From JAPOUP01 sp965201085 (GTDB lineage Bacteria > Pseudomonadota > Alphaproteobacteria > Rhodobacterales > Rhodobacteraceae): DNA of 64,000 nt. Of the stretch, positions 18,156 to 27,825 are shown one piece after another (position 1 is the first letter of the stretch; every line of letters starts with the position of its first letter). Under the pieces are notes generated by a model that saw only the letters and a list, made by a program, of their open reading frames with translations, did no database searches and was not told the DNA's origin. Made by a program: the position numbers and the translations under genes. The stretch lies in contig CBDAVS010000025.1 in assembly GCA_965201085.1 (NCBI GenBank), positions 1-64,000 of the forward strand. The letters run 5' to 3'.

Positions 18156-21100
18156 TCACAGCTTCGTAGACGCAAGGGAAATCATCACCGGTTTGACCGA
18201 GAAGTTCGATCCATGCACCTATCGAGGACGAAGTCCTGTAGCGGCGTTCCATGGGCCAGTGCTCGCTGATGAACGGGACGATGCATTCGGGCCAATCGCT
18301 CCTGTTTTCCTGTCCGGTCTCTCCCAGCCAGAGAATGAACCGGCTGCGGGTATCGTCGGACATCTCCCGCAGGGCCGAGCGCATTTCGCGGCGCGTGAGA
18401 CCGCTTGGCTCATCCGGGTGGCGCATCCGCATGGAACCCAGCAACCGGGCCGCCGCCGCAGGCGGGCCGCGGTCCCACGTATATCCCTCGATCCTTGGGA
18501 ACAGGCAGAGCAGGTGCGGTTTGATGGCCGCGATCAAAGGGGGCGAGAGCGTTTGCGCACCGCCAAGAAGTCCTTGAAGAAATCCGTTCCAGGCCGGTTC
18601 CGAAACTGGATTGTCGAAAGCCAGCATCGGAACGAGGCGCTCACGGGTCCAGTCCGGATCGACGGACATTAGCCAATGCAGCTTACCAAGCGCGATCGAC
18701 ACAGCGTGGTCCGGACCCTCTCCCGGTGCGGTGAGGAGGCGTTCGAAACGGGACCTGAAGTGATCTGGAATCAGCGAACCAGCTTTCCGCTTTTTCCCAG
18801 GCACTGCGCGGAAAAGCGCTTCCGTGCATTTGCCGAGGGGACCATTGATCGCATGCAGATATGTGCGTCTGGAAGGTTTGGTTATCTCTCCTCCCTGGCG
18901 AACTGCGCCAAGAACGCTCTCGGTGGCATCGGCTTCGCCGCTGACCATGCCGTCAACGATGTGATCGAAGACGGCCCAGCCAAGGTCCCTATCGAACTCA
19001 AGGTCGGCGGCCAGGTTCCGTTCAAGCCACCGGCCAAGGGGATGGCGCAGTTCGATGACGGCTTCACGCGGGAGTCGCGCCAGCCGTTTCAGGAAAACCC
19101 GTCTCAGCCTAGGAGCGATTTCTTCGGGAAGCACATCGATCATGTCCTCCCAGAGCGCCTGCGGGTAGTCGCCTGACTTTCCGGCCACCGTCAGCGCCGC
19201 CAGCGCCTTTCGTGGATTTGCCTTTACCAGACCGGTGAATGGGCGTCTCTCGGTGAACCCGCCAAAGTCGCGCTTCAGGTCCTCTTTAGCTTTGGGTACA
19301 ATTTCCGGTAACGGGAGGTCCATGAGCGCATCAGGCGTCTCGTCTGTTCCACCCCAACCCGTGTAAGAGCCCCGTTCGGCTACGATCGATGACGCCCGGG
19401 CGTCGGTCCATCTAGGAATGCCCCGGATCAACCCGGCAAGCCGTTCCCTTCGATCTGTCGATAAACGACAGCCCCGCAGTTCGAGATACCGGGCGTATCG
19501 GGCGGGGTAGTCATCCGGAACTACAGAGTATTCCCCGTCCGACCGACGGGGAAGCCGGTCACGCCCCGCCAGAATGCGATCTGTCAGACGATCCCGGTTC
19601 TCCTGAGAGTACGCCTCCCATCGGTCCACAAGCAGGAACAGGAGCTCCCGGACCACTTCGGGATCCCAGAATGCCTCCTGATCGAAGGACAGCACGGTCT
19701 CGGCGGCATGGTCGGCCCCGACGGCGTCCGCTTTGTTCAGCGCATACAGCTTGAGCTTGCGGAAGAAGAACCGGTCGGTCGCGGGCCAAGTCTTTACATG
19801 GGCGCAAGCAAGTTCAGGCCACAGTGCCGTCATTCGGTCGAAGAGCCCGATGAACCAAGCCATGGCCTCCGCGGTTTTCCCGACGTAGCACTTTCCGTCA
19901 ACCTCCCGGTCGGGGTAGCAGGTCGGGGTCGGGAAGTAGGTAGTCTCGATATCCGCCAGTAGACCTGAGGCTGTGGCGAGCCGTTCCTCCAGGACGCCGA
20001 ACACCTGAGGCAGTACATCGCCAGGGATCTGCAGGTCGTCGCCATTCCGCTCGGGGAACTTGACCTCGAACAGACCGAATTCACTGAGTAGGATTTCGTC
20101 CCAAGGCAATGATGGCGGTCTGTATTGAGCAAGGCCAAGCGGTCTATTGATTTTCAGCCGCGGTGCCGCAGCCCCCTGAATTCCCGCAGGGCACCTGCCG
20201 TCCAGCCCTCCGACGCTATTCGCCGTTTCAACTTGAACCATGCGCGGTCCGGCGGCCTGCCGTTCACCCAGCCGATGACAGTCATGCGGACTGTCGTCGC
20301 CCTCCCGCCAGACAAGGAGACTGTCGTTGCTGTGACCCGGTTTGTGATCCTCTCCGGCAACAGCCCTCACGTCGTCGTCGAGCCCGTAGGCGACCGCTGG
20401 GTCGAATACTTCGGCGCCGTAGCCGCTGCTCCTGTCAGGTGAGCGGACGCTGGCATCCATGACACATACCCATTCCGGATGAGGCGCCGGCTCAGACACC
20501 GAGAACAGCCTCGCCCCCGGCACGGTGCGGAGGACATGGGCGGCCTGACCGCGCTCATGAGAGGCTAATTCTTTCGGATCCTGCCGGCACTTTGCGATTA
20601 TGGACTCCCGCCACTTGCGCGGGTCGTCCGCCCGTTCCGCCCAGGCTTCCATGGTCCTCCATAGACCGCAATGCCCGGAATAGGCGATCGCGGTGGCGCC
20701 CCGGTCACGCCACTTGGCTTCAATCTCTTCGGGATGCCCGCGGTCGAATGCATAGAGACGGGACCGGTCATGCCGGCCGTCATGGCTGAGGCCTTGGAGC
20801 AGGTACCTGACTGGCGGGTCGTCCGCCCGGTAGCCGACCAGAACCACGGTATATCGTTCGAGGAGGTTTCTGACGAACCTGGTCGCCCATCCTTCGGAAA
20901 GATAGGCCCTTCCGAAATCCGCGCTGCTCAGAACATAATCGGGTTTCTTAGATGTGCGGTCATCAAGCCGCCCGTGCAGATAGGTGATCCCCTCCATCGT
21001 CGATCCGAAGTTCAGGGCCGGAAGGGCCGGCGCTATATGCAGGTCCAGAGCGTCGCCTTCCGGACCTGCCTCGAACAGCCGGTCGAAGTTGGTCGTGACG

Positions 21101-21489
21101 ATTTGCGGGACGTCGCTCTGGCTGGATGAAATCCGCTTGATCAGGCCATGCTCGTGACCGGCATTCTCCACATCCGGTGAAACGCACAGCCGTTCCATGA
21201 CACGGGCGTTCACTTCATCCCTGCCATATTCCTGATGGAGCAGGTTGAAGATCTGGTCCAGCGGAACGTTCGCGTTGGATTGAGCGTCGAGCCAAGGCTC
21301 AAATGAGCGCACGATTTCCGAATCCGGCGGTGGATCGAAAAAGTCGATTACTTGACGGGTGAGTTCGATGAAATCGGGCATCCCGGACCGCTGTGACACA
21401 CCGGCGCCGCACAGGAACACCACACGACCCTCATCCCGGCGTTCGAGCAGGATATCCGGTATCGAGGGCCCGTCCGCGTGAAATCTCAT
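18148..21489 (-). pseudogene. SIR2-domain defence-type protein, N-terminal 1114 codons, split by transposon
   Basis: The open frame (stop at 18136, inside the transposon end) encodes an N-terminal SIR2 domain: VVFLCGAGVSQRSGMPDF (residues 28-45, NAD-binding), VTTNFDRLFE, TYLHGRLDD (catalytic His) and LVGYRADDPPVRYLL. A long helical C-terminal region follows, resembling the DUF4020-type architecture of defence-associated sirtuins such as DSR1; that comparison is from memory. In such proteins the SIR2 domain depletes NAD during phage infection. The reconstructed protein is 1195 residues, with its last 81 codons at 15316-15569. Codons around 20155-20300 look out of frame. The disruption removes the C-terminus and adds RNE. 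Confidence 0.82.
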
Positions 21490-22169
21490 GATTCGATAAT
21501 ATCGTCGACCATCTGAAGTGTCGACTGCCTCCCATGGTCATCCGGTCAGTGAGACCGCACTATCCGTCACTGCGGTTCCGGCTGTGAGGAGCGTCCGGGA
21601 GCCAGGCGCGTGTCACGTATATTGCTGCATGGGTAACGGCTGTGGCCCGCAGGATCCGGACAAACAGTTTTTCAAGCGTCGGCTGGTTTTCGATCTTCAG
21701 CGCATGATGAACCCCACCGCGAACGCGTGACGCAAGTATGAGGTCGGCGGCGGTCTCGTGAGCTCCGCCACATTCCCGTAGCTTGTGTCCGCCAGAAAAG
21801 CGCCAGGTAGCGGATTTTTCGCGATAGATGACGGACTCCGCCTTGCGGGGAATCACAGGATATGGCGGTCATGGGGGTGGATTCGCCACCATATACGGCT
21901 GAACCCGCCAATCCTCCACCCGGGAGGCCCCGCGCCCCGATGTCATGAAGATCGGGCTGAGCGCTAGGTCGCGGGACGACATCCCGGCGATTCCGCCCGG
22001 CCTTCAGGATCCCCGCCGCAGCAGGGTCCGGACCGGAATGCCCGTGGGCCGGCGCGGGGCCGGTCAAGATCCCGTGAAGCCGGAATCCGCCGGATTCGGC
22101 TCGATCCCAAAAAAAGGGGATTATATACGGTAGTGCCCATCCGGGCTTTTCATACCGGTCGCCTTCGGT

Positions 22170-22367
22170 TCAGTTTTTGCGGAAATCGCGGCGCGGCGCA
22201 CCCCCTTTGAGGACCGCCTTTACCAACCTTTCCGGCGTTACGGATACGCTGACATCCCGCAGCATGTCATGTTTTGTCGGCTGATACCTGCCCGACCCAT
22301 TCACAGGCTTAACAGGTGCCTTTCCACTAGGCTCAACCTTCTCTCTTTTCATGATCAACTCCGTCAT
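22170..22367 (-). CDS. Small hypothetical protein, 65 aa, last gene of transposon 2
   Basis: ATG 22367 follows a strong AGGAGG seven bases upstream. The product starts MTELIMKREKVEPSGKAPV, contains DVSVSVTPERLVKAVL and ends KGGAPRRDFRKN. It shares the D-V-x-V-x-x-T-P-E pattern with the 53-residue protein at 14347-14508. It lies 14 bp after the methyltransferase-HNH gene and 30 bp from the element end. The function is unknown; a regulatory or accessory role for the passenger enzyme is only a guess. Confidence 0.7.
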   Translation of the reverse strand: MTELIMKREKVEPSGKAPVKPVNGSGRYQPTKHDMLRDVSVSVTPERLVKAVLKGGAPRRDFRKN

Positions 22368-22381
22368 TTGATTTCCTCCTG

Positions 22382-23805
22382 TTACGCCGCGAGCCTCGTT
22401 ATCAGGTATTCCATGCCTCTGTCGCCTTTGACCGAGTTGCAATGTCCGCACAGAAGCTGAAGGTTTCCGATGTGGTCGGTTCCGCCCTTCGATCGCGGGA
22501 TGATGTGGTCGACCGTGAGGTTCCGCATCTGGAAATGCTCTCCGCATGCGTTGCAGTGCCCGCCCTGCTCGCCATACAGGGTCCGCCTGTTCCTCACGTG
22601 ATTGTAGCGGATCAGCTTCCCGATATCGGTGCGCTGCGGGATGTCCGTGCGGTTGACCACCGTATGGTGCGCGAACATGCCAAGCTCATTCCTGAGCCGC
22701 AGCAGCACCAGTTCAGCGGCCTTCGGCGAGACGTCAATCCCAACCCATTACCGGTTAAGGTCCTGCGCCGCTATGCACGCCGTCGCGCAGCCGCAGAACG
22801 GGTCCAGAACCATTTCGCCTTCGTTTGATGACGCGAGGATGATGCGCTTCAGTAGCGCAAGCGGCTTCTGGGTCGGGTAGCCGGTGCGCTCTCTGGACGC
22901 CCCCTGAACGCCGGGAATGTCCGTCATGACATCTGCCACGCGAACGCCTTTGGTTGTTGACAGATACCGTTTGAATCTCGGCATTGTTCCTCTTTCAGGG
23001 AAATAGATCATATCCTGTGAATGAAGCCAATCAAGCCGTTCCTGGGTTGTCATGGCACTCCAGTCGTCTGGGCATTCCAGCCCTTCCGGCAATGCAGTGG
23101 GGCAAACCCAATGCAGGCCCCTTTCAGTGGGATCAATGTCCCGCCACGGCATTCCGGAGTATCCATTTGTGGTCCCCTGCGCAGTCAGCGGCTGTGTGTG
23201 GAAATGGCCTCGGCTGTCGTTTTCCTAAAGTGTTTATGGATATAATCCTTCGAGTAAGGCGCAAAGACTGCGTTCACCGTTGTTTCTGGATTTCTGGCAT
23301 ATGCCAACACTGTGTCATGCACCCTTCCAATCTGATATGCTGATGCGGTTGGCGCGTTGGTCCTCTTCCATATTATTTCGTTCCTGAAATTCGATTTTCC
23401 AAACACGGCGTCCATGACCGGTTTGAGATAGTGGCTCATGGTCGGATCGCAGTGGAGATATATGCTGCCGGTCGGCTTGAGGATGCGCCGCATCTCAAGG
23501 AGTCGCGCGGCCATGTAGATCAGATAGGCCTTATCGCTTTTGGTCATGGCCGCGGCGATGACCCGGTTAAGGGCCGGTTCCTTCGCCTCGATCAGGTCAA
23601 GCCATGCGATGTCCACGTCCGCCAGCGTCCACGTGTCCCTGAACGCCGCCCCCGCCGCTTCGCTACCGATCGGCGCCGCGTAGTTGGTTTTCGAGTTGAA
23701 CGGCGGATCAAGGTAGATCAGGTCAACAGACGCGCTGTTCATGCCTCGCATGATCGGGAGATTGTCACCCGTCCAGACCGTCTGGTTGGACCAGTTAGCT
23801 TCCAC
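22382..23805 (-). pseudogene. DNA methyltransferase-HNH endonuclease fusion, broken
   Basis: Read through two lesions, this encodes about 475 residues: DPPF at 33-36, KPTGSIYLHCDPTMSHY, then AdoMet motif VLDPFCGCAT, then an HNH domain (HCNACGEHF, DHIIPRSKGG, LLCGHCN). This is a beta-class methyltransferase followed by an HNH nuclease in one chain. A one-base deletion near 23208 moves GHFHTQPLTAQGTTNG out of frame, and a TAA at 22748-22746 replaces the codon after DLNR (normally Q or K before WVGID). The gene starts three bases after the transposase stop and belongs to transposon 2. Confidence 0.85.
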
Positions 23806-23808
23806 CGG

Positions 23809-24786
23809 TCAGTGCCTCGCCCCGGAGGGGAGTCCGTTGTCGGCGATCAGATCCATGTAGCGCAGCCGCCTGCCGTCCATACCGCCGACCATGGATCGCA
23901 TCTGGTCAATTGTGTCGGCTTCCCTGACGTTGTGCCTTCCGACGAATTCCCGGACGTATCGGTTCATGTGCTTTCTGCTCATCTTGTGGAAGGTGCCTTT
24001 GTGCGCCCTCTTGAGCATTGACCAGAAGGACTCCATGCCGTTGGTGTAGACCTTGCCCTTGACGTATTCGCCTGCGCTGTGGCTAACGCTTTCATGCCGC
24101 CGCCTGATCCCGACATAGCCTTTCGCGTCGTCGGTGTAGACCTGTGCCGTCGGTTCGGTGCGTTCCTCGACGAAGCCCTGAAGCGTCTTCGCCTTGGTGT
24201 CCGGCACCACCTTAGCGGCGACCTGGCTGGTCTCCCGATCCTTCACCCCGACAACCGCCGTCTTGCCAACCGTTCCACGTCCGGCGTTAAGCCTGTCATT
24301 CGCGTGCTTGTTCCGTTCCCTGCCGCCCATATAGGTTTCGTCGGCTTCCACGGGACCTACAAACGGAAGGTTGACTCCATCATCCTCAAGCGCCTTCCGC
24401 AGTCGCATGGCAAGGTGCCATGCCGATTTCTGGGTTATCTCAAGATCGCGGTGCAGTTTCATGCTGGATACGCCCTTGAGGTTTGTCGACATAAGGTAAA
24501 TCGCGATCGCCCATACCTTGAAGCCCAGATTGGACGCTTCCATGCATGTGCCGGTGCGAACCGAAAACCGTTTGCGGCACCCCTTTTCCCTGCATCGGTA
24601 AGGCATCGTTTTGTGCTGGGCACCGGAAAGAACACGGACGGATCCGCAGTGTGGGCAGTGAGGACCTTCCGGCCAACGCTCTTTCACAAACCATTCCTCG
24701 GCAGCCGCGTCATCGGGGAACATCATGAAAAGGCCTGTTAGGCTAATGCCTTTGCGGTGGTGCTTGCCAGGTGCTTTCGGTGCCAT
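23809..24786 (-). CDS. IS1595-family transposase (transposon 2)
   Basis: The 325-residue protein is intact. It has a zinc ribbon (CPHCGS and CREKGCRKRF), the helical TNLKGVSSMKLHRDLEITQK segment, and the catalytic core VEADETYMGGRERNKH, QVYTDDAKGY and YTNGMESFWSMLKRAHKG (N/E in the third position). The C-terminal extension RHNVREADTIDQMRSMVGG is common in one subgroup of the family. It is only distantly similar to the transposon 1 enzyme. It may still be able to move the element although the passenger is broken. Confidence 0.92.
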   Translation of the reverse strand: MAPKAPGKHHRKGISLTGLFMMFPDDAAAEEWFVKERWPEGPHCPHCGSVRVLSGAQHKTMPYRCREKGCRKRFSVRTGTCMEASNLGFKVWAIAIYLMSTNLKGVSSMKLHRDLEITQKSAWHLAMRLRKALEDDGVNLPFVGPVEADETYMGGRERNKHANDRLNAGRGTVGKTAVVGVKDRETSQVAAKVVPDTKAKTLQGFVEERTEPTAQVYTDDAKGYVGIRRRHESVSHSAGEYVKGKVYTNGMESFWSMLKRAHKGTFHKMSRKHMNRYVREFVGRHNVREADTIDQMRSMVGGMDGRRLRYMDLIADNGLPSGARH

Positions 24787-25024
24787 GCCTGATTCCTTTC
24801 TTGGGCATCATTGTATATGCCGCTTATAAGGCAGTCAACAGAAAATGGGCACTAACGTATATAATCCCCCAAAAAAAGAAGGGGTTTTCTGGCAGACACG
24901 ATAGGGCTGCCCTTCCGTAGCCGGAAAGACCAGTGGCATCGACACCGAAATGCCCGGCAACATCCGGGAAATGCCTCAGGATGCTGGCCGCAGCCCAAGA
25001 GGCACAGGACTGTGGCGATTCAGT

Positions 25025-25411
25025 TCATGGTTCGCCAAATCGGATGCCTGTCCTTTCCCGAAATTCGTCATTCGAGACAAATCCATAACGCTTGCCTCGG
25101 TTTCCGATGAAGTGCACAGCATGGGTGTCAAGCTGTCTCGCTAACGGAGTTTCCCGACCGAACAGCCTCATTTCGTAGCTGTTCTCCCCGATGCGGGAGA
25201 TAGCGGCAATGTCTCCCGAACGCGCTAAACCTGTCCCCCGAAGTGCCCCTGTACCAAGCCGGAAATCCAGGTTGTTCGCCGGCTCGAAGGTCACTCGCAC
25301 CTCTTCTGTATGACCTGGATTGATGAAGTTCATTCTTATTAGGCACCCCGGCGCCGATCCGAAGCGTAACCATGTTTCACATCGCGAGAAAAAAGCTCCC
25401 GTCAGATCCAT
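25025..25411 (-). CDS. Hypothetical protein downstream of the retropepsin-like gene
   Basis: The open frame has coding-like composition (FEPANNLDFRLGTGAL, GDIAAISRIGENSYEM, HFIGNRGKRYGFVSND) and overlaps the end of the upstream gene. The upstream Met choices lie within that gene's 3' end; a start at MNFINPGHTEEV would give about 102 residues. I do not recognise a family. The pair may be an operon of unknown role. The C-terminus RTGIRFGEP precedes ISNCY flanking sequence. Confidence 0.45.
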   Translation of the reverse strand: MDLTGAFFSRCETWLRFGSAPGCLIRMNFINPGHTEEVRVTFEPANNLDFRLGTGALRGTGLARSGDIAAISRIGENSYEMRLFGRETPLARQLDTHAVHFIGNRGKRYGFVSNDEFRERTGIRFGEP

Positions 25412-25849
25412 TGTAAGTGAATACAGCTGACTTCAGGATGTCGCGGCCTATAAGGATAATCAGCCCATTTCCGACAGAAGACAGATTGGCACCCATTCCT
25501 TCCTGAACGTCTATGTTAAGCGTCGGGCAAATGATCTTACCCGAAAACGTCGGAACGTTGTAATTCGAATGGGACGCCGACGACATTTTTGCCACACCGA
25601 CAGTAGGGAGAGCCGCCGTTTTCGCAGCCTCTACGTCGATGCATGTCGTAGTGGCCCCGGTATCGATCAATACGAATCCGTTAACGGGACTGGGCGGCTG
25701 CTCGTTACGCTCTATGTAGGCCCGCTGAGCATAGTCAGGCAGGCCGATCGTCGCTGGAACAAGCGGCCCGATTTTGGCAAGGAATTCCGGTCCCGGGAGA
25801 ACCTCCCCGGTCTGTGCGTTTTTTCTACTCTGGAATTCAGGATTGGCAT
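25377..25849 (-). CDS. Retropepsin-like aspartic protease (possible frameshift near start)
   Basis: The main frame contains VNGFVLIDTGATTTCID, with the DTGA active-site motif of single-domain retroviral-type aspartic proteases, and ends NGLIILIGRDILKSAVF plus GSFFLAM. Bacterial proteins of this type start about 45 residues before the motif. The best start, ATG 25849 (MPILNS), is in another frame; a six-A tract (25819-25824 on the plus strand as T) sits where one extra A would join the frames. The frame itself is open upstream to 25943. An overlapping 64-codon open frame at 25837-26031 is weakly supported. Substrate and partners are unknown. Confidence 0.55.
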
Positions 25850-26200
25850 GTGAGCCCCAGTACCAAAACAGGAACGTTACATTCCGGAGTCTCCGTTCCG
25901 GACAGCCTGACAAGAAACGGCACGGAACCAAACCGGCGCACACCTTCGCCTACCGCCTGATCCCTGTTCGCGAAACTCGCTAACAGCTCAGGTCCTTTAA
26001 TGAGCAAGTGCCGGTTCGTGTAATCATTCAAAAAAGTTCTTTGTTTTGATCGTAAAATTCCAGCTCTTCAGCAAGCAGATCATTTTTTGACTCTATCATA
26101 ATTCCTCTGTCCCTGTGCAATTTCGCTTGGCTTCGGAGTTGTGCGGAAAGTCGACACCGCCGGGATCGGAAGACTTAAAGATCATGTCGGTTTGGATTCT

Positions 26201-27586
26201 CCCCACTTCCAGTCCGAAGTGCAACACCGGCCCGCCTCCGGAGCGAGGGGGGGTGACCCCGAGCTGAGGAGGCGGGCCGGTGTTGAGGGATTTTCCGGCC
26301 AGGGCCCCGGCTTCCACGCGGAATGCGGCGGCTGTCCCTTCGGACCGGAGCGTAACCGGGCCTCCCGGCGGCGGCAGGGCCCCGCGGCGGGAGGTGGCGC
26401 GCCCGTCCGGGCGAGGGAGGGGGTGGCCCGACCGAAACCGGGCGGGGCGCGCCTGCGGAATTCCCTCTCCCCCGTCGGGGCGAAGCGCCTCAGGGAGGCC
26501 GCGCCCGCGCGAAAGCCTCCGCCGGCGTCAGGTGGCCGGGCGCCTTGCGGGGGCGCGCGTTCAGGATGTCCTGGACCCGCTTCACGCGGGCGTCCGTGAC
26601 CTGCCGCAGGTCGGTCCCCTTCGGCAGGTACCGGGGCGGCGGCCCGTCGGTGTGCCCGTTCAGGCCCCGCTCCCACGGGTGGTGGGGCGTCGGGAGGAGG
26701 AAGTCGGCCTCCAGCGCCTTCGCCACCTTCGCGTGCCCCGCGAACTCCTTGCCGTTGTCCGCCGTGATCGTGTGGACCCTGGCGCCGAGCCCCTCGGGAA
26801 GGTCGGTCATCGCCCCGCCGACCGCCTCCGCCCTCTTTCCGTCAACCCGTCGGACAGGCGTGAATTCCGGGCATCCGTCAACGGGCGACACCACCGCACC
26901 GCCGTGTCCCCCGCCGATCACCGTGTCCGCTTCCCGGTCGCCGGTCGCCGCCTTCGCCCCGCCCTCTTTCGGGCGCTCCGGGATGTCCCTCCGGCCCGGG
27001 ACATGACCCCCGGCCCGCGTGGCGGCCACCCTGCCGGTCCGGTTCCTTTCCCCGCCGCCGCAGGTGCCCGCAAGGCGTTCCTCCGTCCCCGCGGTCCGCG
27101 CGTACGAGGTCGTATATCCGCTGACGGCCGACCATGACGGGGTCCTCCAGCCGGAGACGTCCCGGGACCTGTTCCGGGCTCCAGCCCTCCCCGGCTTCGC
27201 CACGACCTTCGCCCGGCGCTCCTCCGTCAGCTTCCCCGGGACCGAAGAGGCCCCGCTCCGGCGCCCGGTGGCCTTCCTCCACGCCTGTCCCTGCCGGTAT
27301 CCCCGCCCGCCGCCGTTGCGTCGGATCTCCCGCGATATGGTGGCCGGATGGTGGGCGGCCCGGCCGCCCGGCCGCCCGGCGATGGCCCCGTCCGAAAGCA
27401 CGCCTTTCCCCGTCGCGTATATCCGGCATCTTCCGTCGAAGGTCAGATGACGGTAGCCCTCGGGCATGACACTCTCCTATCCTGAGCACAGGGACTGTCG
27501 CCGTTATCCGGCCGGTTCGCAGGATGCCGCACCCGAAACGCGGCTTCCCACCATCAACGGTGTTGCACTTCAGAGCGGAACGGGGG
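26201..27586 (-). mobile_element. IS30-family element, copy B
   Basis: It is complete, with imperfect inverted repeats of about 28 bp: right end CCCCACTTCC at 26201 and left end reading CCCCCGTTCCGCTCTGAAG from 27586. Both continue into GAAGTGCAACACCG. A short direct repeat (TC-rich, 2-3 bp) may flank it. The transposase occupies 26490-27467 and a 290-bp GC-rich tail follows it. Confidence 0.85.
26490..27467 (-). CDS. IS30-family transposase, copy B
   Basis: The 325-residue product begins MPEGYRHLTFDGRCRIYAT, with a helix-turn-helix region (ATISREIRRNGGGRGY) and a DDE core: EADTVIGGGHGG, ITADNGKEFAGH. The third acidic residue of the IS30 triad is replaced (LNGHTDG). It has a four-residue insertion (RAAH region) relative to copy C. 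DNGKEF in this copy is closer to the family consensus than DSGREF in copies A and C, illustrating A-to-G changes in those copies. The frame is full length; activity is doubtful. Confidence 0.85.
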   Translation of the reverse strand: MPEGYRHLTFDGRCRIYATGKGVLSDGAIAGRPGGRAAHHPATISREIRRNGGGRGYRQGQAWRKATGRRSGASSVPGKLTEERRAKVVAKPGRAGARNRSRDVSGWRTPSWSAVSGYTTSYARTAGTEERLAGTCGGGERNRTGRVAATRAGGHVPGRRDIPERPKEGGAKAATGDREADTVIGGGHGGAVVSPVDGCPEFTPVRRVDGKRAEAVGGAMTDLPEGLGARVHTITADNGKEFAGHAKVAKALEADFLLPTPHHPWERGLNGHTDGPPPRYLPKGTDLRQVTDARVKRVQDILNARPRKAPGHLTPAEAFARARPP

Positions 27587-27689
27587 TCCAGAAATCAACC
27601 TCTGGCGAAGACTGTATCTTCGATGTGGTTGGTGAACGCTGGATTTCAAACCCGCTCCAACCGCAGGGATTCGAAATGGCGTACGCTGA

Positions 27690-27825
27690 AGCTCCACCGG
27701 CGGCCGCTGCCGCGGACGAAAAAGGTCCGGCGGGACCCCAGGGGGCTGAACCGGGCCATCCAGGTCCGCGACGCCCTCGGAAAGCGGAGGCGGGAATAGG
27801 ATTTTGTACAGTTGTGGAATTTTGT
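27690..27825 (+). mobile_element. IS4-family 3' end remnant
   Basis: The sequence around GACGAAAAAGGT and GCCATCCAGGT, then GGAATAGGATTTTGTAC, matches the 3' end of the IS4-type remnant at 40536-41452 with divergence. Only the last part of the transposase and the terminus remain. Confidence 0.6.

Larger units (their letters stand above)
22116..24869 (-). mobile_element. IS1595-family transposon 2 with methyltransferase-HNH passenger
   Basis: The 2754-bp element has 25-bp inverted repeats (22116-22140 and 24845-24869, outer bases GGGGATTATATACG, one mismatch) and the 8-bp direct duplication CAAAAAAA at 22108-22115 and 24870-24877. All its genes lie on the minus strand: transposase, methyltransferase-HNH (broken) and a 65-residue small protein. 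Ends and transposase differ from transposon 1, so this is an independent lineage with an analogous cargo. Its target was an ISNCY derivative. Confidence 0.9.
21785..24899 (+). mobile_element. Miniature ISNCY derivative, copy 4, interrupted by transposon 2
   Basis: Left end GTGTCCGCCAGAAAA at 21785, right end GGTTTTCTGGCAGACAC at 24899. Without the nested IS1595 transposon (22116-24869) and one 8-bp duplication only about 350 bp remain, including the usual 5' non-coding part, some 40 codons of transposase (KIGLSARSRDDIPAI) and the 3' tail. This is an internally deleted, non-autonomous form. The 295 bp before it (21490-21784) contain nothing recognisable. Confidence 0.75.
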
